The notes under the pieces are model-generated. The model worked only from the letters and a program-made list of their open reading frames with translations, searched no databases and was not told where the DNA came from. Below are positions 29,917 through 40,162 of a stretch of 64,000 nt of DNA, one piece after another. The translations under genes were made by a program, and so were the position numbers. Numbering within the stretch: the stretch's first letter is position 1; every line of letters begins with the position of its first letter. The stretch spans positions 36,403,489 to 36,467,488 of the forward strand of contig OY759224.1 in assembly GCA_963662175.1 (NCBI GenBank), read 5' to 3'. The DNA comes from Aradus depressus. Taxonomy: Eukaryota > Arthropoda > Insecta > Hemiptera > Aradidae.

Positions 29917-32900
29917 TTATTTTGAGACTGAGATACAGAATGCTTCGCCTTCTTGTTCACAACAACATCCATCACACTGAGTCAGACAAGCCAAGTGTAC
30001 ATTGTCCTGTAAACAAATTAATATAAATAAAATAATTATTTTATAGTCATTAGTGTATAAACAATTAAAGTGTTATCTGTATGTAGGCGGAAGGATTTTT
30101 TTTTTTTGTTTTGGATTGGAAATCCGTTTTATGTTATATAAATGCCTTGCAGACAGCAGATCAATTTCTGTATGTAATTGAATCTGTTTGAGCTTCACGG
30201 GTAAACGGATGAACGTATAATACTGAAATTGGTGGACCTTCCAACAATACATAGGCTAAGTGGCATCTCAACATTTTGAAAGGGAGGGGGGTTGTGGTCG
30301 AAGACATTTGTTAAATTTACATTATACATAATTCGAGCTGGAGAAGTACATCGTCCGTGATCAATCGGCGACTTACTTTCTCTAATTTACGGTATAGTTT
30401 ACATACATTCCTAACATAAAAACGTACAGTTGTCTTACATCAGTAGGAAAGTGAGGATAATTATATTATTATAATTTATAATTAGAAATTATGAGGGTTA
30501 CTACCTCTGTTAACATTCCCAGCGGTTCCACATAGGGGAGGAGGGAACAGTAATAAAGGAGAGAGTGAGTGAGGGTATAGAGGGAAGATGCGCATGCTTG
30601 CCTCGTCAGCCTACTCTTAATGAATAACAGCTGAACTACAAACTTCAGATAATCTTAAAATTATATCAGGTTAGGTTTAGGTTTTATGACTCATGCGACT
30701 TTAACTATGAGGTCATATCGCCTACTACCAGAGCGCTCTTTCGTCACTCTGGTAGACATGAGCTCGACTCTACTGTGTGAGTCCTAAATTTTGCCCAACC
30801 TAAATTTTTATTCACCTAGGGCAGGGATCTTTAACGAGTACCTGACATCGTACAGGCTCGGGACCATCGCTTAACGTCCCATCCGAAGGACGGCGTGGTT
30901 AAGTTTATTTTACCTCCCAGATAAAATAAACTAGGGGCCTCGGTCCGGCTTGCGCTCAGGAGACAAGCACGCACCACTGAGCTACCGGCGCCCTCGAAAA
31001 TTATATCATATACATATATTATATGTACCAATGAGAAAAGCAGCAGATGTTTTTGAAACAGCTGTAAAAAACACAGAAAACATGTTTGCAGTTACTCCCT
31101 TATGGAATTCTAATCCTCAATATAAATTTTGTTTGTGTAATTTATCTTTTTTTTGTTTATTCAATCCCACTCGGAAAAACTCGTTGGAGTGTAAATATAG
31201 ATGGCCAATCCTTCGACAGCATATCAATTATTGGACATACATTACCAGAAAAAAAAAATTACGGATACAATTCCTCGACAGTAACAAACATTAAACGTGA
31301 ATAAACTATAAAATGATTTGAAAACATATACGTACGGTCATGTTGGCGAACAGAGGATTGGCCAATATGGCGGCTGTGGGGGCCTTTTTGCCTTCCAACG
31401 ACGGGTTCCAAGGTTTTCGGTGAGGGATTACCTAAACAAAAAATAATAAAATGAAATGAGTAAACGAAATTTTAATTGAGGATTCGGATGTCATAAAAGC
31501 GTAACTGCAAAAATGTTGCTTGCATAGAGTAGATTGAGCAAGAGTGTGAGGTTACAGGGAAGGTTAGTTCTCTACCTCTATATATGTAGAACGGGAGAAG
31601 TTACCGAAGTTAAAAGTTCGATGTTGAGTTCTCATGAAAATTTCAAATTTTTCGACCTGAATCCAAAAAAAAGAAATTATTTTCAGTTAAGTTGCCGAAC
31701 AGGAGAAGAGAGAGAGCGAACACTTGGATGATTACAAATAAATCTAGCTGGGGAATTACATTGTTGTTGATTAATCGACTTTTCTTTTTTTTTTACTTTT
31801 TTTTTTTACAACTGTTTCAAAAACATGGGGTGTTTTCCTGGCCAAACCTGAACCATTCTTTATTGGAGTTACGCGAAGTTTCGGAAATGAAGTGAGGCAG
31901 GTTCCAATGGGAGGGCCAGGCAATGCCCAAGTGCAGCGGTGTTAAAGAGCGACATGGGCTGTGATGAACGCCAAGGATGAGGGGGAGAGAGCCCCGGCAA
32001 GACCATGGCTGCGGCTGCGGCCGCGACTGGAGAGTGGCACAGGAGAGTGTCAGGAGATGACCCCGAGGGACTGGGATCCTCCGGAGAGTTACAGAAAGCT
32101 CCTCCTTCCACACATTCGAACTCTGCAGCCACTAGGGGGATCAGATCTTCTTTTAAGACACTTTCTCTCAATGGTTTATTATAATGAAGGTCATTCAAGA
32201 TACTTTAGGAGTCTCCAAGATGTTACTACTTTGGATATCCTTTAGAGGACAGTAAGACTCCCAAAACGGTGGCGGCGATATAACAAATAAGGTCGGGGCA
32301 TTTCTACGAATGAGGTTTTTTTTCTTCTAATAGTACACAGGGTGTGTTAGGTACTAGTGGTTCAGGGGTATTCCTAGAAACGAAATAGCATAAATATATG
32401 TATTCCTTAAAATTTTCCTGTAGACATGGGTCAGAAAAGGTGTGGCATCAAAAAGTGTCAGAGGAATCAGAATATTTTGAGCCCAACTATTAGGGAAACC
32501 CAAATTTCGTCTATCCATAAATAGAGTAGATTTGAATGTAGAACGCATCCGTCTGAAGAACTCACTTTCAGTAAAAAGTGGAAATAGTAGAATTTCATTC
32601 TAACGCCCTCCTGTATGAGGTCATAGAACCATGGATCTACGTAAACTAGTCCATAATGTTTCATGACAAATATTAAACTTATAGAAGAAATTAAAAATCA
32701 AATGTCACAATTTGTGAGGGAGCCCTGCTGTATTTGCTTACCGGATGCTGTGTGTTGGAGCCGAAGGAGCGAGGTAGGACTGGAATTGGTACAGAGGACG
32801 GACGAGGTCTGGAATATGAGGAGAGGGACTCAATAGAAGGTGGATCTGTAGCTCGGTCGACTAGATTCTTCTCTTCAAGTTGGATCGGGGCGCATGTGCA

Positions 32901-35900
32901 TTGCGTCGGACATTCCTCGCTGCGCCCACCCTGATAAACATTAATACCACGTTGAAATAAAACTGAAAGTCGTGTCTCTCTGTCAAGGAAGGGGGGAGGG
33001 GAGAAATCAGAATATTTTTAACAGCTACAATCTCTTGCATATAATTTCAAAGCGTTAGACAAGACGATGACAAGGCAGCCAATGCTATAATATGTAAGAG
33101 CAAAGAGAAAAATACAAAAAAGAATCAGTGGCTACTTTTTGCAGACAGAAAATTCTCACCCACTGATTTCATGTGAACCGACGTACATAAAGGTAATTTT
33201 TTAAAACTTATTTATTATAAAATCTGTACAAAAACAATAAGCAGAAGTGTTGACTATAGGAATACATGACAAAATAATAAGTCATAGAAAATATTTAAAA
33301 CAAATAATAAGAAGCAGGAAAGAAATGAATATGTACAAAATAGTGGCAAACACGTGCAAAATAAATAAAATATATATAAAATAAATGGTGGTAAATGAAT
33401 GAAAAGATACCATTAAATAAAAGAGATAAAATTAATAAAAATATATAAGAAACTCTAAGAAAGGTCTGAAGGTTAATATTAGTTGGATGTTAATAAAAAT
33501 AACGGGAAAATATTTACTTACAAGCTCACTAGCAGCGATACCAGTTTTCGGAGATGGTGTTCGAGGCTAGACAAAAAAAAAATATCAGTAAATAAATAAA
33601 ATGAGTAACATTAATTAGAGTGAAGTAAAAGAAGGGTGGCTGCTGAATAAGGGCTCTGTCCTAAAAGAAGGGTGCCTGCTGAATAAGGGCTCTGTCCTAA
33701 AAGAAGGGTGGCTGCTGAATAAGGGCTCTGTCCTAAAAGAAGGGTGACTGCTGAATAAGGGCTCTGTCCTAAAAGAAGGGTGACTGCTGAATAAGGGCTC
33801 TGTCCTAAAAGAAGGGTGACTGCTGAATAAGGGCTCTGTCCTAAAAGAAGAGTGACTGCTGAGTAAGGGCTCTGTCCTAACACCAATAAATACATTAATG
33901 TTTGAAATGAAAAATAACAGGTGATGATCTAATTTATGTTTTGAAACGTATGTTTTTAAATAATGTATTAATGCTATTGACGAGCGTCCATCAACGAAAA
34001 CGAGGCGTTGCGAGCGTTTATTTTAATATAATTTATTTATTAATTAATTGATTTTCTATCAAATGGGCCAAAAGGAAAGACGGATTAGGGGGATGGGGGG
34101 GGGGGGGGGGGGGGGGGGGGCTCAAACACTAGATGTAGTAATTGTATCGACACGAAATGTTTACAGATGTTAATCCAAAACCCAATAAGAAAGACAACTA
34201 TTGGCCGGTGGGAAAGGGGGCGTGGCTGAAAAACGCTAATAATTGTTAATGTAAACTGACATAATTGCAGAGATATTGTGAAATAATTCAAATGGACTTG
34301 AAAAATAAAATAAAACTGGTTTATTTAATATATTGTCTAATTTCACTAACTATATATACATGGGAGTACTTTCGGTATTTTTACCATCCTCAGCCAAAAG
34401 CATAAGAGATAAGACTGAAAGAGGTGCTTTTGGCTGAGGATGGTAGAAATACCGAAAGTACTCCCATGTAAATATAGTTGGTGAAATTAGACAATATCAT
34501 AAATAAACAAGTTTTATTACTTTCAAGTTCATTTGAATTATTTCACAATATCTCTGCAATAATGTCAGTTTTCACATCTACAAGCTATAAGCTCTATGGA
34601 AGAATGAGTCAACAACCAAACAAAGACTCAAAGAACATATATCAGAAATAGATACTAACATGGACACAACACACAACATAACAAAATCAACATTTGCACA
34701 ACACATCAACCAACACAAACATACGTTTGATAAAGACACAGGCATAAAATACCTTCATTTCTGCGAAAAAAGCACATTGCTCAACTCATTAGAAATATTA
34801 GAAATAAACAGAACTTTAAAAAATGGAAATTGTATGAACGACCAAACCAATCTAAAATATTCCGCTTTACTGTCACCAATAATATGACCCTCCAGTCGAT
34901 GTGCACAGGTACGTTTAAATATACATAGAATTTACCAATATATATAGATATATGATTTATCTGAATCTTGCCAATAGATATATTTATATAATTTCCAGTA
35001 TAATAATTTTATTTAAGTTGTAACTGGAACCAATTATTTTTGATTTGTTAATGTTATATTATTCGCCTGTTCATTGTTAATGCTTTATACCTAGATCTTA
35101 GAAGGGGTCACACATTTGAAATATGGGGACCGCCTTGTCATAAAATATCTCACAGCTTGACAATTTAGCTTAGTTAGGAATGTCTGACGTCATGGGGAAC
35201 ACCAGTAGGGAGGGTAATGGGTTCCTCGAGAGGCTGACATTCTGAAAATTAACTTAGTCTTATCTCTTATGCTTTTGGCTGAGGATGGTAGAAATACCGA
35301 AAGTACTCCCATGTATATATAGTTAGTGAAATTAGACAATATATTAAATAAACCAGTTTTATTTTATTTTTCAAGTCCAATTGTTAATGTAATGAATGTA
35401 TTGACAAGAAGTTTTTTAATAGGATTAAGTTATTAATTAAAATTAATTTTTTTTATAATTTAGATATAACTCATTATTGTTTAAATTATTATTCTTACTT
35501 TCTCTTTTCTTTTTCACTAGTATATTTTCATTGTTCTAATCATTGCCTGCCATTAACATTTTATATTTTCCTAATTAATTCTTAGAGGCCTCTTTTCTTC
35601 TTTCTTTATTCTGTCTCAATTGGTTGATATTTGTATTCTTATGTCATTATTCCTAGGAGACGTATGTCCCAGAATAAAGATTATTTTTCATTTCGTTTAA
35701 TTCAGTTAAGAAGCGCTCCTTCTCCTCCCTATCACTATCTTTACTACATTTTTCCAACACATTAAGGCTTAGCTAGACATACGGCATCATCAGATACATG
35801 ACTTTCATTGTAAATTCCAGTCTAGAAAGAAAGTGGTGAAGTGTTTTTTAAAATTATCATTCACCAATCTAAAGTCGTTAAGGACAATATAAAAAAAATA

Positions 35901-38831
35901 AATACAATTCTTTAAAATCTTCAAATTAAAAAATTCAAATGAACGCTTTTCTTAAATTAAATAGAAAATAAAAAACTTGAATTTTGGATTTTAAATCTCC
36001 AAATAAATGCGAATATTGATAATTTTCTTTGTTTTTCGAGGACAAATTATTAAAATGTTAAGTTGAAAAATATCGGTTGTGGCCAAAACATAACTTTCTA
36101 ATCCCAACCATTTTTTATAGAACACATCCCGCAGCTCCTACCCCTTGAAAGGGGGCCTCAAATTCATTTTTTATAGAACACATCCCGCAGCTCCTACCCC
36201 TTGAAAGGGGGCCTCAAATTCATTTTTTATAGAACACATCCCGCAGCTCCTACCCCTTGAAAGGGGGACTCAAATTCATTTTTTATAGAACACATCCCGC
36301 AGCTCCTACCACTTGAAAGGGAGCCTCAAATTCATTTCTCCCTCATTTCCAACTGGCAAAACTGTGTATAAGAAATTTGTTTTTTTCTATTAGATTATAC
36401 AGCATAATTCTGAGAGCGGCTTCTTATATCCAATAACGCCATTTTGAAATGGATTTGAGGAAGAGGATATCCGTAAAACATGGTTGATATAAGAACCTTG
36501 TGTAGACCAGCAACGATATTTTTTTAAATTAACGTATAATTTATTATTAATTTCCGAAAAACGAAATAGTTATTATTCACAGAGGCTTGGAAAGTTTTAA
36601 TACAAAATTTATGTTTTCTGAAAAATATTTGTCGAAAATTTAAATTTGAATAAATAAAATGTTCTATCAAAGAAATAAAGAAAAAATAAATATAATTAGG
36701 TTCTATACATTTTTTATACTTTCCTTAATGACTGTGTGGGAGAAAAAACTTGACCGCTATTTTTAAAATGGAATTAACAATTAAAGTCATGTTTCGGATG
36801 ACCTTGATCCTTTAAGAATTTAAGTTGTTAAAAATCCTGCGAAGCGCTATTTTGCTGGGAAAAGGATGTATTGATAGAGATGAACTTCTTTTTACCCTAT
36901 TTAGAAAGACAATTGTCTCTTGATTTTATCTCAACTGGTTAGGGAGGAGCGGCTCCTTACCTGAATCACTGAGTGTACCTTGCTAGGAGAAGCCGGTTTG
37001 GTAGGCGGGGGCGAGCTGGTCCTCTTCGTACATCCTGCATCCTCTGCATCGTCCTGCAAAAGTAAAGAGACCCTTTAGACAGAGATGTGGAGGAACATAT
37101 CTCCTGAGCAGGCATTGCGAAATGCCGCGTCTTAGCCAGCGGTCCCGCCAAGTTCTGAGAGATGAGAGGAATAATACAACAAACTAATGAAAATAAACAA
37201 AAGGAAGGAAGTCTTGTCTTTCGTTATTTCACTGAAAAGCACGTGTGGTAGCGAGACACCTCTCTCTCCCTAGGGACCTAACCCTATATATATACATATA
37301 AGCCTAGATGTATTTTTTATCTATTATTGTTCAACGAAGTATAAAGAAGGTAACGTAATCGTTTAGAATTCTATGTTGGGTTTCACCGGAATTTCATGTT
37401 TTCCGATCCCCTGAATCCAAAAATGAGAGAAAAAAACTTGTGTGTGTCTGTGAACACAACTCCCTACAGAATGAATATTTGATATATGTACCTAGAACCC
37501 TATTGATGGAGGACACCTATTGACTTTCAGCCAAATCAAGGGAGGATCACGGGGGAGGCTCAACACAAATAACTCTAATAACTGGCATTGTAAATTATTC
37601 ACTTCGTAACAAAATTGATAATAATACGAACTCATTAAACCTTGTACGATGTCAGGTACTCGTTTTAGGAATGCCATAATAGAGTTGGGCTCATGAAAGA
37701 GCGCTCTGGTAGTAGGCGATAAGACCTAGTAGTTAAAGCCCGGACATGGGACGCAATAACAAACAAATACTAACTCATTGGTATAAGACTGTATATCTTC
37801 TCCGAGGAAATGAAGATTATTCTATTCCATAATATGTATTTGGAAGTGTACATACGTTAGATGAGAAGGCTTGTATGGACTTGTCATTGGGACCTCCACG
37901 ATGGACCTCAGCTGCATCGTCTTCAGGGACCCTGGCTCTCGCCAACACCCACACACAGTGTTCTTGGATGGTCTGGGCGGTGAGGAGACAGTAGCCCTTC
38001 TTCTCCAGCGAGTCTAGCACCACCCGGGGCAGGGCGTGTAGCACGTACATAGGCCTTCAACACGTCTCCAATGATAGCCAAAGCAATAGATAAGATTAAA
38101 AAAAAATTAATTCCATTAAAAATGTTAGCGATAGAGGAAACCCTCTATTCGAAAACTTTTGTGTCCAAAAGAAAAAAAAAAAAAATCAGACGATCATTCA
38201 TAATTTGCTTTCATTTTAATTTTATTGGCTGAGATGCTCAACAAATATCCTAAAAGTTCCAACGCAACGTAATTAATTCTTGTGTAATATTTTTATTACT
38301 TAAACAATTTTTTTTAATCAATATTTTGATAAATTTTCATATACTCATTAGAACTGTTATTTCATCTAAATATATTTGATTCTTATTAATAATTACAACT
38401 TACGGTCTTTATATAAAAATTGACTCACGGTGAACCACATGCGGGATAGTTGGTGGTGATCCGAGCACCAAGGTACCTCATCAACTCCGGATCTGAGTCT
38501 TTATCTCCAACTATTAACGGTGCTTTTTTCTAAAAAACATTACATCACGTAACGTATAATGAAATATTTATACATGTACGTCATAGTTATCTAATTAGTT
38601 GAAATTAGCAAACTTGACGCTGTACTTTACTGGTCTTATTCAAAGCTATTTCAAATATAAAAACATTCATGAACGCAGCCCTCAAAAGAAATAAGGAATC
38701 AAAATATTGCATATGAGAAAATGATGTTCAAATAAAGATTAAAATTAAAGATTAAAAATTATAAAACGTTAGAGAGAACTTACATATAAATTTGATAGCA
38801 GTGCAACAGTGCTAATAATTATATACGGCAT
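29917..38831 (-). CDS. GCHFR: GTP cyclohydrolase I feedback regulatory protein-like, with long C-terminal extension
   Basis: Eight minus-strand exons, all in phase: 38784-38831, 38429-38529, 37856-38054, 36979-37053, 33522-33566, 32742-32930, 31336-31431, 29917-30006; 280 residues. The first ~85 follow vertebrate GFRP: start MPYIIIST, then APLIVGDKDSDPELMRYLGA, then LPRVVLDSLEKKGY and an EHCVWVLARAR end where GFRP normally stops. GFRP binds GTP cyclohydrolase I and mediates tetrahydrobiopterin/phenylalanine feedback. Here the frame continues through five more exons rich in Pro/Ser (SSPPPTKPASPSK, SSYSRPRPSSVPIPVLPRS) and ends in a cysteine-rich LTQCDGCCCEQEGEAF tail. Every junction has consensus splice sites and phase 0 from exon 3 on, so the extension is unlikely to be chance. 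Its function is unknown. An AATAAA overlaps the stop codon. GCHFR identity is strong for the core; whether the native protein includes all distal exons is inference. Confidence 0.82.
30669..30996 (-). mobile_element. tRNA-derived SINE family A, full-length copy with target duplication
   Basis: A 12-bp AAAATTATATCA lies on both sides (30657-30668 and 30997-31008). The minus strand begins with GGGCGCCGGTAGCTCAGTGG (box A). The box B region is eroded. The body is the reference for the other copies, ending in GAGCGCTCTGGTAGTAGG, then CATGAGTCATAAAACC. It lies in the last intron of the GCHFR-like gene. Confidence 0.9.
31800..32260. other. GC-richer unclassified segment in a GCHFR intron
   Basis: A GC-rich island (GGCTGCGGCTGCGGCCGCGA near 32008) with no clear frame. 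It may be an old repeat; I recognise no protein. Confidence 0.3.
33631..33879. repeat. 36-bp tandem repeat, seven copies
   Basis: GAAGGGTG(G/A/C)CTGCTGAATA units start at 33631, 33667, 33703, 33739, 33775, 33811 and 33847. Because 36 is a multiple of 3, the minus strand reads a 12-residue repeat (LGQSPYSAVTLL), which is not part of a known gene. It lies 64 bp upstream of the 33522-33566 exon acceptor. Confidence 0.95.
34095..34120. repeat. Poly(G) run of about 26
   Basis: G homopolymer in a GCHFR intron. The exact length is uncertain in any assembly. Confidence 0.85.
34362..34394 (-). ncRNA. Hammerhead-ribozyme-like motif
   Basis: Minus strand CTGAGGAT, GGTA/TACC stem, GAA, AGTACT. The same core as at 35277-35310, in inverse orientation, with one loop change. 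Confidence 0.45.
34431..34465 (+). ncRNA. Hammerhead-ribozyme-like motif
   Basis: GGCTGAGGAT, stem GGTA/TACC, GAA, AGTACT, CCC; the same sequence as 25930-25963. Confidence 0.5.
34599..34887 (+). pseudogene. Penelope-like GIY-YIG endonuclease C-terminal fragment
   Basis: The frame reads STTKQRLKEHISEID, ITKSTFAQHINQHKHTFD, then LEILEINR and YSALLSPII before the stop. The KSTFAQH...H...LEILEI pattern matches the region downstream of reverse transcriptase in Penelope-like elements as I recall it. The RT itself is absent. The fragment at 5045-8272 is a diverged relative. Confidence 0.65.
35277..35310 (+). ncRNA. Hammerhead-ribozyme-like motif (3' terminal repeat)
   Basis: GGCTGAGGAT, GGTA-GAAA-TACC, GAA, AGTACT, CCC, followed by the GTGAAATTAGACAATAT block and the element end. 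Confidence 0.5.
35393..36978. other. GCHFR intron 4, no further gene
   Basis: AT-rich. It contains the 56-bp tandem array listed separately. Confidence 0.5.
36110..36333. repeat. 56-bp tandem repeat, four copies
   Basis: Each unit starts ATTTTTTATAGAACACATCC and contains a small palindrome CCCCTTGAAAGGGG. The first three units are almost identical; the fourth has three changes. Confidence 0.95.
37640..37765 (+). mobile_element. SINE family A, 3' fragment
   Basis: GTACGATGTCAGGTACTCGT, then GAGCGCTCTGGTAGTAGGCG and GTAGTTAAAGCCCGGACATG, as in the 3' half of 2040-2335. Confidence 0.75.
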
Positions 38832-39170
38832 TCTTAAAATGGGAAATCATGACGAATGTGACTTTAAATTTGACGTTTTTTAAATGATAAGTTTGGTGAA
38901 GTGAAATGATACAAACTTGAACTGAGCGCCAAGACAGCAATCAGCTGTTTGTTCTTTAAGCTTACGGAAAAACTCGCATATAAATTCATAACGGTGCAAC
39001 ATGGCTTATAAATGTATATAGAATTCTTAAAATGGAAATCATTAATAATATTACAGTAAATTTGAGGTTATTTTTAACGAAAAGTTAAATGTTGTGCAAT
39101 AACATAAATTTCGATTGTGCGCCAAAAGTGTTATCAGCTGTTCTCGACCTCATTCGTTAATTTCATGGCA
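38776..39170 (-). promoter_or_regulatory. Tandemly duplicated GCHFR promoter/first-exon region
   Basis: Two diverged copies with a period of about 194 bp (landmarks ATAAATTTGATAGCAGTGCA at 38785 and ATAAATTCATAACGGTGCAA at 38980; CAGCTGTT at 38942 and 39135). The copy nearer the gene contains exon 1 with ATG and GTAAGT donor. The distal copy has lost both (ATG to ATT, GTAAGT to GCGAGT), leaving a pseudo-exon. A third partial copy may begin near 39170. The region sits between divergent GCHFR and RNF14. Confidence 0.6.
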
Positions 39171-40162
39171 AGCTCGCTGCTGTCGAGCAAATTCATAGAT
39201 GTAGCTAACCTAAATTGCATCGGCACTTTTATATACATTTTGTAATAAAGTTTAAATTAATTTATTCAGTAATAATTATAAATATATAAGAAAAGAAGGT
39301 GTTTGTTTCTAAGTGCAGCTTATATAAAATACTTTTATGGTGAGCATAAGTTAATGTAATGTTATAATGAAAAATCTAATAAAGATATAATGTCATCAAC
39401 ATTTTCACATTTATTAATAATAACATTAATGTTACGATAAAGTTAATAATAATTTGGTATATAATAAAATCAGTGCTGTTTGCATATCATGCATTTGTTA
39501 CACTTTCATTCTAGAAGTTAGTCGCATTTGAACCTAAATTTACTGTTGAATTCATACATAATGTGTACCTATATGCGTATACATGTTATTGAAAAAGTTA
39601 TCCTTGATCTTTAAAGTATACAAAGAAACATGGAAGAATATTTTAGTGATTAGAATCGTGCTTGTTGAATGAAAATATTTTATGTAATTTGTTCAATTAA
39701 TGAATGTCAATCCTTTTTCTTAATGTAACACACTATATAGGCTATACATATTTCAGACAAGGTATACTTACGAATTTGGTCTAGTGATAAGAAGAATACT
39801 TTAATTTACAAATTTGGAAAAAGGTTTTTTGAATGCATGAGCAAATTACTATGTATATTTTTAGATTTGACCAAGTACGACTGTTTTTTATTTAGTTATG
39901 GATTTAGTTTTTAACGTCAGTTTATCTTTTTTCTATAACTGCCTTCATTCCTTCCAATAATATATATATGTTGCATCGTTCTGTTAGGAGATACTATTTT
40001 TGTAGATATATTTTTCATTGTTGCAGTTACTGTCCTTGAACATAGTTTTGTATACACTTCATAAGTTTATGTATTTTCTTTATATAGGATATCTACATCA
40101 ATATTCATGAAACATTTTAATTTGTTTTTAAAAATGTAATCAGTGCCTCTAGAATTTGAAGA
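39171..40162. other. Intergenic region between divergent GCHFR-like and RNF14 genes
   Basis: About 1 kb of AT-rich sequence upstream of the RNF14 ATG. It probably includes the RNF14 promoter and 5' UTR, but no consensus element stands out. Confidence 0.4.

Larger units (their letters stand above)
34283..35392 (+). mobile_element. Penelope-like element remnant bounded by inverted terminal repeats
   Basis: 34283-34405 and 35250-35392 are inverted copies (GACTTGAAAAATAAAATAAA and ATTGTCTAATTTCACTAACT blocks). The left one is joined head-to-head with a second repeat variant at 34413-34580. Between them is a GIY-YIG-type coding fragment (34599-34887). Hammerhead-like motifs lie at 34362-34394 (-), 34431-34465 (+) and 35277-35310 (+). 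Terminal repeats in mixed orientation are characteristic of Penelope-like elements. Confidence 0.75.

Noticed and set aside
31800..32260. GC-rich segment as an extra GCHFR exon
   Set aside because: No frame joins in phase with the neighbouring exons; stops interrupt both strands where consensus splice sites would allow it.
33611..33895. Minus-strand protein made of LGQSPYSAVTLL repeats
   Set aside because: It is a translation of an intronic 36-bp tandem array, without start context, splice link or family.
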